Assembly (NCBI RefSeq): GCF_000758885.1
Contig: NZ_JRNB01000119.1
Coordinates: forward strand, 51,422-115,421
Direction: 5' to 3'
Length of the DNA: 64,000 nucleotides
DNA from: Peptostreptococcus sp. MV1
GTDB taxonomy: Bacteria > Bacillota > Clostridia > Peptostreptococcales > Peptostreptococcaceae
Part shown: positions 63,074 through 64,000 of the stretch, one piece after another
How the letters are laid out: every line of letters begins with the position of its first letter
Position numbering within the stretch: the first letter of the stretch is position 1
The notes under the pieces: model-generated
The model's database searches: none
What the model was told of the DNA's origin: nothing
What the model saw: only the letters and a program-made list of their open reading frames with translations
Made by a program: the position numbers and the translations under genes

Positions 63074-63415
63074 ATGGAAAATTTAGGTCAGATAAAGATT
63101 TCGAATGATGTAATACAGACAATCGCTGGTTTTGCAGCACTAGAAATAGATGGAATAGACAAGTCTACTTCATTTACAGACAAGTTATTTAGAAACCACG
63201 GAATAAAGGTAAAGGTAGAAGACGAAAAGGCCATAATAGATATCGATATAGCTGTCAAGTTTGGTCAGGTAATACCAGACGTATCTATGAAGGTTCAGGA
63301 AAATATAGTAAATGCAGTTGAAACTATGGCAGGTCTTAAGGTTGCCCAGGTCAATGTTCATGTTGACAGCCTAGTACTAAAAAAAGAAAAGGTAGAAAAG
63401 AAAGAAAATGACTAG
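63074..63415 (+). CDS. yqhY: Asp23/Gls24-family protein YqhY
   Basis: A 113-residue Asp23 (DUF322) protein next to nusB, as YqhY is in Bacillus. It starts GQIKISNDVIQTIAGFAALEIDGI and ends VAQVNVHVDSLVL. YqhY is linked to acetyl-CoA carboxylase regulation in B. subtilis. GGAGGTG precedes the ATG. It is the second paralogue in this window besides yloU and overlaps nusB by 8 bases. Confidence 0.88.
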   Translation: MENLGQIKISNDVIQTIAGFAALEIDGIDKSTSFTDKLFRNHGIKVKVEDEKAIIDIDIAVKFGQVIPDVSMKVQENIVNAVETMAGLKVAQVNVHVDSLVLKKEKVEKKEND

Positions 63416-63902
63416 AGCTAATAATTTAATAATGCAGAGGAAGGTTTCTAGAGAAATATTTATGAAGTATCTCTATAGTAGGTCTGTATCAAATGTTGGA
63501 TGGGAGGGTCTGTGCCAGGACCTGGATACTTTTTTGGATTCAGTAGAGGATGACGCCCTAGAAATTCATAAGTCACATGGTGGCGAGGATATAGATATGT
63601 TGGAATCATATAGGGAGGTTCTTCTAGATTCTTCATATTTGATGGATGTAGCCAAGGCTGTGGAGGAGAATATAGAGGCAATTGATACCTATATAAATAA
63701 ATTTGCTAGAAACTGGACTACAGATACTATGCCTGCAGTGGACGTGGCTATACTGAGATTGGCAATTGCAGAGATCAAGTTTATGTTCACGATACCGGAG
63801 GTTGTAGCCTGTGATGAGGCAGTAAATATAGCCAAGAAGTATTGTGATGACGATGCCTACAAGTATATTAATGGCATACTTGGCAGTGTGATGAAGGCTT
63901 AG
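63408..63902 (+). CDS. nusB: Transcription antitermination factor NusB
   Basis: A 164-residue all-helical NusB that helps antitermination on rRNA operons. Typical motifs are RKVSREIFMKYLYS near the N-terminus, and DVAILRLAIAEIKF, PEVVACDEAVNIAKKY, and YINGILGSVMK in the C-terminal half. The start may be ATG 63408, overlapping yqhY, or ATG 63432; neither has a strong SD. A terminator follows directly. Confidence 0.92.
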   Translation: MTRANNLIMQRKVSREIFMKYLYSRSVSNVGWEGLCQDLDTFLDSVEDDALEIHKSHGGEDIDMLESYREVLLDSSYLMDVAKAVEENIEAIDTYINKFARNWTTDTMPAVDVAILRLAIAEIKFMFTIPEVVACDEAVNIAKKYCDDDAYKYINGILGSVMKA

Positions 63903-63916
63903 TGGCATAAGAGATT

Positions 63917-63951
63917 AGGGAGGGTGAGACAGGTAGTCCACTCTCTTTTAT
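63917..63951 (+). terminator. Terminator of yqhY-nusB
   Basis: GGGAGGGTGAGAC pairs with GTCCACTCTCT (one bulged A, some G-U pairs) around AGGTA, then TTTTAT. Confidence 0.7.
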
Positions 63952-64000
63952 GTATGACGGGCATGCCGTCAGTCTGTGGTGAAAGTCCACGTAGGGCGTA
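63952..64000 (+). mobile_element. 5' end of a group II intron (truncated by the window)
   Basis: From 63952 the sequence GTATGACGGGCATGCCGTCA, followed by AGTCTGTGGTGAAAGTCC, closely resembles the 5' domain I start of bacterial group II introns. These have a GUGYG-type beginning, a CGGGCAUG stem, then CAGUCU and GGUGAAAGUCC. The Oceanobacillus iheyensis group IIC intron shares this layout. The element begins immediately after the T-run of the nusB terminator, the favoured target of IIC introns. The rest, including any reverse transcriptase ORF, is beyond the window. Confidence 0.7.

Overview
The window is a low-GC, densely packed chromosomal segment of an anaerobic Firmicute. Arg is mostly AGG/AGA, Ile is often ATA, SD sequences are strong GGAGG, and house-keeping blocks follow the Bacillus/Clostridium order (rpmB-yloU-yloV-recG; rsmD-coaD-ylbM; yceD-rpmF-plsX). 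Class III fructose bisphosphatase, CWB2 cell-wall repeats, FchA plus FolD, and class Ib ribonucleotide reductase point to Peptostreptococcaceae. Peptostreptococcus is my best guess from content; no marker gene here proves it.

Layout. 1-2961: end of purB, an omega-amidase-like nitrilase and a DUF975 membrane protein. 2962-11296: a heme-acquisition locus with duplicated promoters, a DUF454 protein, a two-NEAT surface protein, Shp, the HtsABC-type heme ABC transporter and a NEAT protein carrying three CWB2 wall-binding repeats. It mirrors the streptococcal shr-shp-siaABC/htsABC relay. 11412-20874: htpG under a CIRCE/sigma-A promoter, fchA-folD, a ClC exchanger, a UvrD-like helicase, a thermonuclease lipoprotein, and pdxS divergent from a MocR/PdxR regulator. 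22392-28635: a thiamine-binding protein, a methyltransferase and a complete dlt operon in the unusual order D-X-A-B-C, including a 41-codon dltX. 28864-34464: an L,D-transpeptidase and nrdE-nrdF.

34465-40694 is the most interesting part: an accessory pilus operon (adhesin, catalytically dead signal peptidase SipA, backbone pilin with a QTPTG sorting motif, class B sortase, LPKTG basal pilin) arranged as in the group A Streptococcus FCT region. Its roughly 500-bp leader contains two promoters, a perfect (AAGC)14 tetranucleotide tract inside a small ORF, a terminator directly after the tract, and a second perfect 25-bp hairpin terminator. I see no promoter between that hairpin and the adhesin gene, so the operon probably depends on read-through, and the repeat count sets where leader translation stops. 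This looks like phase-variable attenuation.

40940-63902: glycolipid synthesis, polysaccharide deacetylase, a flippase-like protein, rpoN, a phosphodiesterase, an MFS protein, adenine deaminase, and the ribosome/CoA/lipid/central-carbon house-keeping cluster through ackA, plsX, fbp, yqhY and nusB. The last ~50 bases look like the 5' end of a group II intron placed directly after the nusB terminator.

Several genes have lost a family catalytic residue: FolD Lys to Ala (beside a dedicated cyclohydrolase), PdxR PLP-Lys to Asn, SipA Ser/Lys to Gly/Ala, and the thermonuclease's C-terminal Cys module without Cys. No tRNA, rRNA or CRISPR array was seen.
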